Shown one piece after another: positions 1 to 5,446 of a stretch of 5,515 nucleotides of DNA. Under the pieces are notes generated by a model. It was not told where the DNA came from and did not search any database. It saw only the letters and a list, made by a program, of their open reading frames with translations. This stretch comes from DATAYF01 sp036272735. GTDB taxonomy: Bacteria > Chloroflexota > Ktedonobacteria > Ktedonobacterales > Ktedonobacteraceae. Each line of letters begins with the position of its first letter. The first letter of the stretch is position 1. Location: assembly GCA_036272735.1 (NCBI GenBank), contig DATAYF010000333.1, positions 1 through 5,515 of the forward strand, read 5' to 3'. A program made the position numbers and the translations under genes.

Positions 1-120
1 ACCCGATTTTGAACTGAAGGGTGGGAAATTCATCTGAATCATGGGAATCGGCATTCGTCATTCGGGAGAAGCCGCTCCCAGTGTGGCCTCTTCTCCCGAC
101 AACTTGTAAATTGAGTCCCC
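1..120. repeat. Left arm of a long imperfect inverted repeat flanking the P-loop gene
   Basis: The reverse complement of this stretch aligns without a gap to 843-962, with about 84 of 120 identities counted by hand. The outer 50 positions match at 43 of 50, including CAAAATCGGGT at the tip and ATTCCCATGATTCAGA further in. The inner end also matches well (ACTCAATTTACAA). The middle of the arm has diverged and contains a hairpin (62-99) that the right arm lacks. The arm begins at the first base of the window, so its true outer limit and any target duplication on this side cannot be seen. Confidence 0.8.
62..99. other. Hairpin inside the left arm, downstream of the P-loop gene
   Basis: TCGGGAGAAG (62-71) and CTTCTCCCGA (90-99) are perfect 10-bp complementary arms around an 18-nt loop. 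The structure lies 52-89 nt past the stop codon of the minus-strand P-loop gene, so it could end its transcript. No T-tract follows on the minus strand, so it is not a textbook intrinsic terminator. It could instead be a subterminal recognition hairpin of the flanking repeat. Confidence 0.45.
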
Positions 121-150
121 CATGCTCCTTTGCGGGCACATGTGGTGACA

Positions 151-813
151 TCACCGCCGCCTGATGCCGAGGCATTGGGCAACATGCGTCGCCAACTCAT
201 CAACACTTGCGCTTCCGTTGACCTGGATGCGGGTGAGCTGCAAAGTCGCAGCTTGTCTTTCCACCTCTTCTGTGTGGAGTGCATCACGCGCAAGGAGGTT
301 GGCCAGGGCCGTCTGCGGATCGCTTGTTCGCCCTGCTATGCTCCATAACGATCCACGCTGGCAGAAGGCAGTACGCCGAAACGAAGGAGTAGGAATCAGC
401 CAGACTGCCTGATCGGGTCGGCTCAGCAATGGGGCAACGAGGCGAGGCAGGAGCTTGTACCCTTCGACCAAAATGGGCACATCGGTTGGCAAGTCCAACA
501 GATCTTCCAGGATGAGTCCGAAACCTTCCCCGTGAAAGCCGTGAAACGTGCGAAACATCTCCTCCGGTGTCCGCTTGGCCCATCGCTCGTCCATCGTCAT
601 GGCGATGAAGGCGTGGAGCATGGGATGGTCAGTTGGGTTTGAGTGGGCAGTGTGCGCCGACTGCGTGTCATCGCAGTGGTAGAGACGAAGTCCATACTTC
701 TCCGAAAGCCGCCGCGCGACGGTCGACTTGCCCGCCCCACTTCCGCCGCCGATCCAGCGAATGTGTCGCAGCCGTTGCGGCGAGAGGTCAAATTCACGGG
801 AGGGTCGCGTCAT
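151..813 (-). CDS. Small P-loop NTPase / kinase-like protein (AAA_33-like)
   Basis: A protein of 220 residues with a clear Walker A loop, GGGSGAGKST, at residues 22-31. This is followed by a HCDD stretch (47-50) at the place where small-molecule kinases often bind substrate. A hydrophobic strand, PILVEGYKLLP, lies at 113-123, and a TSDP...NLLARD segment near 163-177 may form the lid. This layout is that of P-loop nucleoside or small-molecule kinases; the substrate cannot be told from the sequence. There is no signal peptide or membrane segment, so it should be cytosolic. The frame extends upstream to a TTG at 850-852, but the ATG at 811-813 is preferred: it has AGGA 5 nt upstream, whereas the TTG has no ribosome binding site and would add 13 unconserved-looking residues before the core fold. 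The gene stands alone and fits exactly between two inverted repeat arms, leaving only about 30 nt on either side. That suggests it is cargo of the repeat-bounded unit. The fold is confident; the function is not. Confidence 0.85.
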   Translation of the reverse strand: MTRPSREFDLSPQRLRHIRWIGGGSGAGKSTVARRLSEKYGLRLYHCDDTQSAHTAHSNPTDHPMLHAFIAMTMDERWAKRTPEEMFRTFHGFHGEGFGLILEDLLDLPTDVPILVEGYKLLPRLVAPLLSRPDQAVWLIPTPSFRRTAFCQRGSLWSIAGRTSDPQTALANLLARDALHTEEVERQAATLQLTRIQVNGSASVDELATHVAQCLGIRRR

Positions 814-842
814 CCTGTTCCTGCCCACACGTCTTTCACAGA

Positions 843-962
843 GGGAACTCAATTTACAATTCTTAGATCAAGTATACCAGATGGGGAGCGGATTTCCCAG
901 GTATCGAAGTGTCAATTCCCATGATTCAGAGCAAATTTCCACCCTTCGGTGCAAAATCGGGT
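843..962. repeat. Right arm of the long imperfect inverted repeat
   Basis: This is the partner of 1-120, in inverted orientation and of the same length. Its outer tip has been split by a MITE at 959-1070. The last four matching bases (GGGT) are shared with the end of that element, so the exact outer edge is ambiguous. If the MITE and one copy of its 8-bp duplication are removed, the arm would continue as CAAAATCGGTCCACC. This arm, unlike the left one, carries a promoter-like sequence reading into the P-loop gene. Confidence 0.8.
871..879 (-). promoter_or_regulatory. Possible extended -10 promoter for the P-loop gene
   Basis: On the minus strand the bases read TGGTATACT, which fits an extended -10 box (TGnTATAAT with one mismatch). 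It lies about 58 nt upstream of the ATG. No good -35 hexamer sits 17 nt upstream; a TTGACA is present on the minus strand at 915-910, but 33 nt away, which is too far. The matching part of the left arm does not have this box. Weak evidence. Confidence 0.3.
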
Positions 963-1070
963 CTTACTCACTTTCGGTGTTTAAGCTCAGCAAGAGATTG
1001 CTCCAGAAGCCAAGAAAGCCTTTCACTCACGTCTGTTGTTGAGGTTTTCCACCGAAAGTGACCAAGACCC
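959..1070. mobile_element. MITE-like non-autonomous element with 8-bp target duplication
   Basis: The element is 112 bp. The ends are inverted repeats of 22 nt with 19 matches: 959-980 starts GGGTCTTACTCACTTTCGGTG and 1049-1070 ends ACCGAAAGTGACCAAGACCC. It is flanked on both sides by the perfect direct repeat GCAAAATC (951-958 and 1071-1078). About 68 bp of internal sequence code for nothing visible. Ends starting GG-TCTT together with an 8-bp duplication are typical of the ISL3 family, so an ISL3 transposase probably moved it; that link is an inference. It inserted into the outer end of the right arm of the larger inverted repeat, so it is younger than that structure. Confidence 0.75.
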
Positions 1071-1149
1071 GCAAAATCGGTCCACCTTTCAGTTAATTTA
1101 CCAACAGCGTACGTGAAGACAGTGTTCGCGGCTTTTCATCGTCCTGTCA

Positions 1150-2733
1150 TTACTCTCCGATGTGTTCCAGCGCGAGTCTAACCGTCGCGTGAGGATCGAA
1201 GCCCTGACGCGCGAGATAGGCATAGGTAAGTTCGTGATAGGGGCGCAGCAGCTTGCCGCGTTCGGGATCGTTGGGAAAGCCGAGGCTGCGCTTGAAAGAG
1301 ATCCAGCCTTCAAGTTGGGAGTGCTTCAGCTGATACCAGAGGCCGTCGATAAAGCAGTTTGCGGCTTGTGCTGAAGGAACGCCGATGAGGTTGGCACCCT
1401 GATGGTAGAGGTCCACGGCCAGGTCGAAACCCGCGCTATAGGTGTCAGCTGAAGTGAGTACCAGGACGCGCGGAGTCCATCTCGCCTCACAGAGGCGCTG
1501 CTCGAAGAGATGGGAGAAAGTGGGCATATGGGCGAAAAGGCCTTGCAAATCCTGGTACTCGCGCTCACGATCCTCTACGCTCCACCCCTGCTGTTGACGC
1601 TTCTGCCAGACATTCTCCATCGAGAAATCATAGCCGCCGTTGGCAAGCGCCTCTTGATAGTCTTCTGGCTTCAGATTCTGGTTGACCTGGAAAAAGTGCG
1701 GCGAGTACCGCTTAATTTGGTAACCACTATCCGTTGTAAGGAGTCTCTCCAGGCCATAGAGAAAATAGAGAAGCATGACCCCAAAGATGGAGTTGCCGCC
1801 GCCATTGTGGCGCACATCGACGAGCAGGTGGGTTGATTGGGCATCGCGCATAGCACTGAAGAGCTCTCGTAGCAGATCAGTTGCTGAGGGGATCGCGGAA
1901 ATACGCGCCTCGATCTCTTCTGGGAGCGGCCCTGTGACGACCTGACGCACGGTCTGTTCTAGGAGCGAGTTGAGGTGGGCCTGATTCCCGATGGTCTGTG
2001 AAAACTCGAAGGCCTCGCGGTAGTGCCACATGGAGGTGGCACGCAGGTAGGCAATGGTGTGTTGCTCGTCTAGGAAGGACCAGCCGATCTGCGCGGCGTT
2101 GAGGGTAGGCACGGTGATGGAGCTGGCGGGTTGGATCACCTCGCCGGGTGCTTCTTCGCTGAGAGGGAGAACTACCTCCTGCTCACTGCCATCGGGAAGG
2201 AGCAGGGTGAGATGGAGTTGGTGTGGGAGTGCTTCGCGCTCAAGTATATCGGCCAGCAGGGCAGGCTCAGCGAAAGCGCGGCTCAGGCGTACCAGCCTGT
2301 GGTAGCCATTGTCGCAGCCCCAGACCTGACTGATGCCTTCGGTCAAGTGCGCGAAGGAAACCCCTTCCAGCGTCTGAAGACGTGCCCCCAACAATGACGT
2401 GTCTTGAGGGCGGTAGACAGCGGAGAGGTAAAGTTGTCCCTCGACAGCATCCCAGTCGAACCAGAGCCGCGGATGGGGTGTTTGCGGCTCCCCTCTTTCG
2501 GATGGGCGAATAGAGGTATGGCCGTCCTGAAGCGAGGCGACTAGTGGCCGCAAAAGACGCAGGAACTCGGTGGCAGCCATGCCTTCCTCTGGGATGCTTT
2601 CAAGAATGCCTTGAATCCGGCGGCGGAAAGCTAGCGGCCCCCCACCTGCGCTGTAGGGATCGGGATGGGACTCAACCAGCAGATTCGCTAGTTGCAAAAC
2701 ATCTTCCTCTAAAGCGTGTTTGGAGAGACGCAT
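1150..2733 (-). CDS. S41-family serine peptidase, cytoplasmic
   Basis: An intact 527-residue protein. The S41 signature is present: DGHTS at residues 70-74 (probable catalytic-site His72), the strand motif LLVDVRHNGGG at 303-313, and the nucleophile region LTSADTYSAG at 426-435 with probable catalytic Ser433. Residues around 110-190 (ARLQTLEGVSFAHL and following) may be a PDZ-like segment. In C-terminal processing proteases a lysine lies about 25 residues after the serine (FGKG). Here that stretch reads PSAQAANCF with no lysine, so a Ser-Lys dyad is unlikely. A tricorn-like or related His/Ser arrangement is more plausible. There is no signal peptide or transmembrane helix, so it should act on cytosolic peptides or proteins; the substrate is unknown. 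The ATG at 2733 is well supported: AAGGAGG (minus strand, 2745-2739) lies 5 nt upstream. It appears monocistronic, and no clear intrinsic terminator was seen between its stop and the MITE. Confidence 0.88.
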   Translation of the reverse strand: MRLSKHALEEDVLQLANLLVESHPDPYSAGGGPLAFRRRIQGILESIPEEGMAATEFLRLLRPLVASLQDGHTSIRPSERGEPQTPHPRLWFDWDAVEGQLYLSAVYRPQDTSLLGARLQTLEGVSFAHLTEGISQVWGCDNGYHRLVRLSRAFAEPALLADILEREALPHQLHLTLLLPDGSEQEVVLPLSEEAPGEVIQPASSITVPTLNAAQIGWSFLDEQHTIAYLRATSMWHYREAFEFSQTIGNQAHLNSLLEQTVRQVVTGPLPEEIEARISAIPSATDLLRELFSAMRDAQSTHLLVDVRHNGGGNSIFGVMLLYFLYGLERLLTTDSGYQIKRYSPHFFQVNQNLKPEDYQEALANGGYDFSMENVWQKRQQQGWSVEDREREYQDLQGLFAHMPTFSHLFEQRLCEARWTPRVLVLTSADTYSAGFDLAVDLYHQGANLIGVPSAQAANCFIDGLWYQLKHSQLEGWISFKRSLGFPNDPERGKLLRPYHELTYAYLARQGFDPHATVRLALEHIGE

Positions 2734-2774
2734 CTCTGCCTCCTTGCGCTATTGATGATCATACGTGCATTACT

Positions 2775-2802
2775 CCACCATAAGCATATCATATTCTGGT
2801 GG
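2775..2802. promoter_or_regulatory. Operator-like inverted repeat upstream of the S41 peptidase gene
   Basis: CCACCA (2775-2780) and TGGTGG (2797-2802) are perfect inverted arms, and after one mismatch the next two positions inward (AA/TT) also pair. The centre is AT-rich. It lies 42-69 bp upstream of the start codon, where a promoter would be expected, so a repressor or activator site is possible. No convincing -35/-10 pair could be assigned next to it. The only other candidate role is a weak hairpin in the leader. Confidence 0.3.
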
Positions 2803-2829
2803 CGAGTGCAGGTCCTTTTTTATGGAAAA

Positions 2830-3713
2830 GAGCGGCCTTCAAAGCATCTCGTGACAACGGTTGTGAACCTGTCAGGTACTCGGCCCAAGACGGGCAACCA
2901 GCATCCGAATCATCGCCACCTGGATCAGTGTTTCACTAGTCTGCACCTTTCGCTCGTAATCCTTGCTTAAACGTCTATTACGAGAAAGCCAGCCAAACGA
3001 ACGCTCCACCACCCATCGTCGGGGCAGGACGCTGAACCCCCGCATGCCTGGAGCGCGCTCGACGACTTCCAGATCCCAATCCCCTTCAGTTTTACAAAAC
3101 GTCGCCAGTTCCTGCCCTCGATAGGCCGCATCCGCCCAGATTTTTTTGAGGCTTGGCACCAGTGGGGCGAGCCCAGCAAGGAGACAACGAGCACCTTTAC
3201 TATCATGCAGATCAGCAGGAGTGACGTAGACAGCCAGCAGGAGACCGAGCGTATCAACAAGGATGTGGCGTTTGCGTCCTTTGACATGCTTGTGGGCATC
3301 AAATCCAGAGATACTTGCAGACGCCTCAACTGTTTTGACGCTTTGTGCGTCTATAATCGCTGCACTTGGCTGGGCATTTCTGCCTACTCGCTCACGTTCT
3401 GCGCTCCGTAAGATCGTGAGCAAACGAAACCAGGTGCCTTTGAGGCGCGAGCGCCGAAAATGGTAGAACACCGTCTGCCAGGGAGGAAAGTTACGCGGCA
3501 AGTAGCGCCACGGGCAACCAGTTCGGAGGACGTAGAAGATGGCGTCGAAAATGGAACGTAAGGAGTGGGTTGGCGGCCTGCCTCGTCTGGACAGCGGAGG
3601 GAGATGGCGTTGCAGACACTCCCACTCCACATCGGAAAGGTTGCTGGGGTAATTCGTACTCATCCTTCCAGTTTATCACAAGCGGCCTCTTCTACGATTT
3701 ACAAAACACGCTC
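2830..3713 (-). mobile_element. IS5-family insertion sequence (about 0.88 kb)
   Basis: One transposase gene (2872-3663) with short flanks. The end upstream of the transposase, read inward on the minus strand from 3713, is GAGCGTGTTTTGTAAATCG, which resembles IS5-family termini. The other end is less certain. The best candidate starts at 2830 with GAGCG, and about 30 bp inward both ends share CG-TTGTGA at nearly the same offset, but the bases between match poorly. No target duplication is visible: the flank is AAA on the left and TAA on the right. The right end directly touches the IS701 element, with no host DNA between them. Confidence 0.55.
2872..3663 (-). CDS. IS5-family transposase (DDE)
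   Basis: A single open frame of 263 residues. The N-terminal part (DVEWECLQRHLPP, then CPWRYLPRNFPPWQTVFYHF at 50-69) is the usual IS5 transposase head domain. The catalytic core holds the DDE triad: Asp105 in IIDAQSVKT, Asp178 in IWADAAYRG, and Glu220 in RRWVVERSFGWL. The R...K/R residues after the Glu, as in RNRRLSKDYE, are present too. It cuts and joins the ends of its own element. Many relatives of this type split the gene over two frames; here it is one frame and looks intact. The start ATG (3661-3663) is preceded directly by GGAAGG, too close for a good ribosome binding site. The start fits the family because the N-terminus runs straight into the conserved head. Confidence 0.93.
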   Translation of the reverse strand: MSTNYPSNLSDVEWECLQRHLPPLSRRGRPPTHSLRSIFDAIFYVLRTGCPWRYLPRNFPPWQTVFYHFRRSRLKGTWFRLLTILRSAERERVGRNAQPSAAIIDAQSVKTVEASASISGFDAHKHVKGRKRHILVDTLGLLLAVYVTPADLHDSKGARCLLAGLAPLVPSLKKIWADAAYRGQELATFCKTEGDWDLEVVERAPGMRGFSVLPRRWVVERSFGWLSRNRRLSKDYERKVQTSETLIQVAMIRMLVARLGPST

Positions 3714-3733
3714 TAATACTACAGCCGCACTTA
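3713..3733. repeat. IS701 left terminal inverted repeat
   Basis: Begins CTAATACTACAGCCGCAC and is the exact reverse complement of 5093-5113 over 21 bp. The outer bases overlap or touch the end of the neighbouring IS5 element (GCTC ends at 3713). Confidence 0.9.
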
Positions 3734-3773
3734 TGTGATAAAATGAGGGAGAACGAAATCCAAGGAGGAAGTG

Positions 3774-4940
3774 ATGGAAGTGTTTCCCTCAATCGAAGAT
3801 CTGCGCATGTGGGCGGATCGTCTAGAAGAAGTGCAAAAGCGTTTAGCTCCCTCTTTTGAGCGCGCCGAGCCACGCCAGCGGGCTATGGCCTCTATCCGTG
3901 GACTGTTAAGCACCACGGAGCGAAAAAACGGATGGCAACTCGCCGAAGTGGCGGGAGAAGCCACGCCTGATGGGATGCAACGCCTGCTCAACACCGCGAA
4001 GTGGGATGCGGACCAGATACGCGACGACCTGCAAGCGTACATTCTGACGCATCTGGCAGACCCAGACGCGGTGCTGGTGGTCGATGAGACAGGCTTTGTG
4101 AAGAAAGGCAACAAGTCCGCAGGTGTGGCTGCCCAATACAGCGGGACCGTCGGCAAAATTGCCACTAGCCAGATTGGGGTCTTTCTCGCTTACGCTACTC
4201 GGTATGGAGCAGTCCTCCTTGATCGGGAATTGTATCTGCACGCCGACTGGGAGAAAGATCCCGAGCGGTGCAAGGAGGCAGAGATCCCAGAGGAGCGGCG
4301 CACGACGATCCCCAAGCCAATGCTAGCCAGGCAGATGCTCGAGCGTGCTTTTGCTCATGGAATGAAAACAACGTGGGTGACAGGCGATACCGTGTATGGC
4401 GGGGATACCAAATTTCGGAGCTGGCTGGAGGAGATCTTGCAGCCCTATGTGTTGGCCGTTCCCAAAAATCAGCGCATTGGGCTCACTCACCGTGCGGACG
4501 CGGTCGTGGCGAGTTGGCCTGCCCGGAGGTGGCAGTGCCTCTCGGCAGGAGAAGGGAGCCAGGGGCCACGCTTCTATGATTGGGCCTGGCAGTCCTTGGA
4601 CTTCCGGTGGACGGAGCCCGGATGGAAGCAGTGGCTGCTGGCCCGGCGGAGCCTCTCAGATCCCACCGAAATCGCTTTTTACTTCGTCTTCGCCCCAGAA
4701 GCAGTTTCCCTGGAACAGGTCGTGCGAGCAGCAGGAAGTAGGTGGCAGGTGGAAGAAGCCTTTGAACTGGCCAAACAACAGGTAGGATTGGATGACTATG
4801 AAGTGAGGCATTGGCAGGGCTGGTATCGGCATATCACTCTGGCGATGTTTGCCCTGGCCTTTTTGACGGTCGTCAAAGTGACAGGGCAAAAAAGGGGGTC
4901 CAATTTCAGGCGCACGAAGTCGCAGAACTTCTTCCCTTGA
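3774..4940 (+). CDS. IS701-family transposase, frameshifted near its C-terminus
   Basis: The frame encodes 388 residues from the ATG at 3774. AGGAGG at 3763-3768 lies 5 nt before this ATG; an in-frame GTG at 3771 would be only 2 nt away, so ATG is preferred. The DDE core of the family is complete. The first Asp (about 104) is in VVDETGFVKKGNKSAGVAAQY, the second (about 205) in WVTGDTVYGGD, and the Glu (about 327) in WQVEEAFELAKQQVGLDDYE, followed by the typical VRHWQGWYRHITLAM segment. Family resemblance ends at VVKVTGQK; the last residues (RGSNFRRTKSQNFFP) come from reading the wrong frame after an A6G5 run at 4888-4898. The expected tail continues in the -1 frame to 5095, giving about 441 residues if joined, which is normal for IS701. 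The shortened protein keeps all catalytic residues, but loss of the conserved tail probably harms function. Confidence 0.9.
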   Translation: MEVFPSIEDLRMWADRLEEVQKRLAPSFERAEPRQRAMASIRGLLSTTERKNGWQLAEVAGEATPDGMQRLLNTAKWDADQIRDDLQAYILTHLADPDAVLVVDETGFVKKGNKSAGVAAQYSGTVGKIATSQIGVFLAYATRYGAVLLDRELYLHADWEKDPERCKEAEIPEERRTTIPKPMLARQMLERAFAHGMKTTWVTGDTVYGGDTKFRSWLEEILQPYVLAVPKNQRIGLTHRADAVVASWPARRWQCLSAGEGSQGPRFYDWAWQSLDFRWTEPGWKQWLLARRSLSDPTEIAFYFVFAPEAVSLEQVVRAAGSRWQVEEAFELAKQQVGLDDYEVRHWQGWYRHITLAMFALAFLTVVKVTGQKRGSNFRRTKSQNFFP

Positions 4941-5095
4941 CGGTTCCTGAGATACGCAGGCTGCTCTGGCGACTGGTATGGCAAGCGACTCCAACGCCGG
5001 AAGGAGTGCTGTACTGGTCACGCTGGCGCAGGAAACACCAGGCCAGAGCCAAACAATCACATATCAAACAGCGAGCAAAGAAGCGGGCTGCGTAA
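4886..5095 (+). pseudogene. Displaced C-terminal tail of the IS701 transposase
   Basis: In the -1 frame the translation after the A6G5 run reads AKKGVQFQAHEVAELLPLTVPE, then IRRLLWRLVW, and ends with WSRWRRKHQARAKQSHIKQR and a basic stretch. LLPLTVPE-IRRLLW and WS-WRR-HQ are familiar endings of IS701 transposases, so this is the missing end of the upstream gene and not a gene of its own. The TAA stop (5093-5095) is made by the inner edge of the right terminal repeat. One missing base in the A/G run explains the break. Confidence 0.85.
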
Positions 5096-5113
5096 GTGCG
5101 GCTGTAGTATTAG
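5093..5113. repeat. IS701 right terminal inverted repeat
   Basis: TAAGTGCGGCTGTAGTATTA plus a final G; the exact reverse complement of 3713-3733. Its first three bases form the stop codon of the displaced transposase tail. Confidence 0.9.
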
Positions 5114-5134
5114 TGCTTATCCGAAAACCGATGA

Positions 5135-5140
5135 TATAAT
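5135..5140 (+). promoter_or_regulatory. Possible -10 box between the IS701 element and the hydrolase fragment
   Basis: A perfect TATAAT lies 22 bp past the IS701 right end. A spacing of 17 would put the -35 hexamer at 5112-5117 (AGTGCT), inside and just beyond the IS end, and this does not resemble TTGACA. If active, it would read towards the hydrolase fragment. Weak evidence based on the hexamer alone. Confidence 0.25.
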
Positions 5141-5233
5141 CAGGAAGTTACGCACACTCCCCTGGCTGCACGTCGAAGGAGAGACAAAGACATTGCAAGC
5201 ATGGGAGTGGTATTTGAGAGGAAAAATGCTTGT

Positions 5234-5389
5234 ATGTTCAACTATGATCCATCTGTCCCGCTCGATTTCGAGATTCTTTCTGAACAAAAACAGAGAGACA
5301 TTACTCTCCAAGATATCACCTATACCAGCCCCAAAGGAGGGAAAGTCCCTGCCTATCTGATCATTCCGCCCAAGACAGGCCCGTTTGCG
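5234..5389 (+). pseudogene. N-terminal fragment of an alpha/beta hydrolase (dienelactone-hydrolase-like)
   Basis: From the ATG at 5234 the frame reads MFNYDPSVPLDFEIL, then ITLQDITYTSPKGGKVPAYL and IIPPKTGPFA. An F-YD---PLD opening, an ITY-SP-GG-VPAYL-IPP segment and a GPF turn are the usual start of dienelactone-hydrolase or acetyl-xylan-esterase-like alpha/beta hydrolases. There, GPF is followed by a hydrophobic strand and an HG or HW oxyanion turn. Here the frame continues without that strand (HLTFFLFILRGSRV), so the similarity stops near 5389 although the frame stays open to the window end. The catalytic Ser, Asp and His would lie far downstream and are absent. An in-frame ATG at 5201 would add 11 residues; neither start has a well-placed ribosome binding site. 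Probably a broken remnant. Confidence 0.55.
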
Positions 5390-5446
5390 CACCTGACGTT
5401 CTTCCTGTTCATCTTGCGCGGCTCGCGCGTAGACATGTTTGGGCAT
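5384..5446 (-). pseudogene. 5' fragment of a transposase gene (IS630-like, tentative)
   Basis: On the minus strand an ATG at 5446-5444 has AAAGGAG 7 nt upstream, a good start signal. The first residues are MPKHVYARAAQDEQEERQVRK. A short PK-VYAR head followed by an acidic helix ending in VRK resembles the N-terminus of IS630-type helix-turn-helix transposases common in IS-rich soil bacteria. After K21 (codon 5384-5386) the frame enters the reverse complement of the hydrolase fragment, so the resemblance ends there. The stretch 5447-5515 would then be the leader and outer end of that element, but no terminal repeat can be confirmed because the window stops. The identification rests on about 20 residues. 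Confidence 0.4.

Larger units (their letters stand above)
3713..5113 (+). mobile_element. IS701-family insertion sequence (about 1.4 kb)
   Basis: The element is bounded by perfect 21-bp inverted repeats (3713-3733 and 5093-5113) and holds one IS701 transposase gene whose reading frame is broken near the 3' end. IS701 elements usually make a 4-bp duplication. Here the flanking bases do not repeat over 4 bp (TCTA on the left, TAGT on the right, if a shared TA is left outside), so the original duplication may be lost. The left end abuts the IS5-type end without spacer DNA. If the outermost TA pairs are the duplicated target, the element would be 3716-5110. Confidence 0.85.

Noticed and set aside
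850..852. TTG as the start of the P-loop gene
   Set aside because: It has no ribosome binding site; the ATG at 813 has AGGA 5 nt upstream and begins closer to the conserved fold.
959..1070. The inverted repeat as an intrinsic transcription terminator
   Set aside because: The loop is about 68 nt, no T-run follows, and a perfect 8-bp direct repeat flanks it, which fits transposition.
1510..1836. A 108-codon plus-strand open frame opposite the peptidase gene
   Set aside because: It overlaps the conserved S41 region on the other strand and shows no recognisable motif or good ribosome binding site.
2831..3688. Direct repeat AGCGGCCT at 2831-2838 and 3681-3688 as a target duplication of the IS5 element
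   Set aside because: If these were the duplicated target, the element ends next to them would need to be inverted repeats, and they are not. The second copy lies inside the more convincing end at 3713.
3731..4165. A 144-codon minus-strand open frame
   Set aside because: It lies opposite the IS701 transposase, whose motifs are unmistakable; its composition is that of a shadow frame.
5117..5446. A 109-codon open frame on the minus strand taken as a complete gene
   Set aside because: Only its first 21 codons look like a protein; the rest is the reverse complement of the hydrolase fragment, which has clear family motifs on the plus strand.
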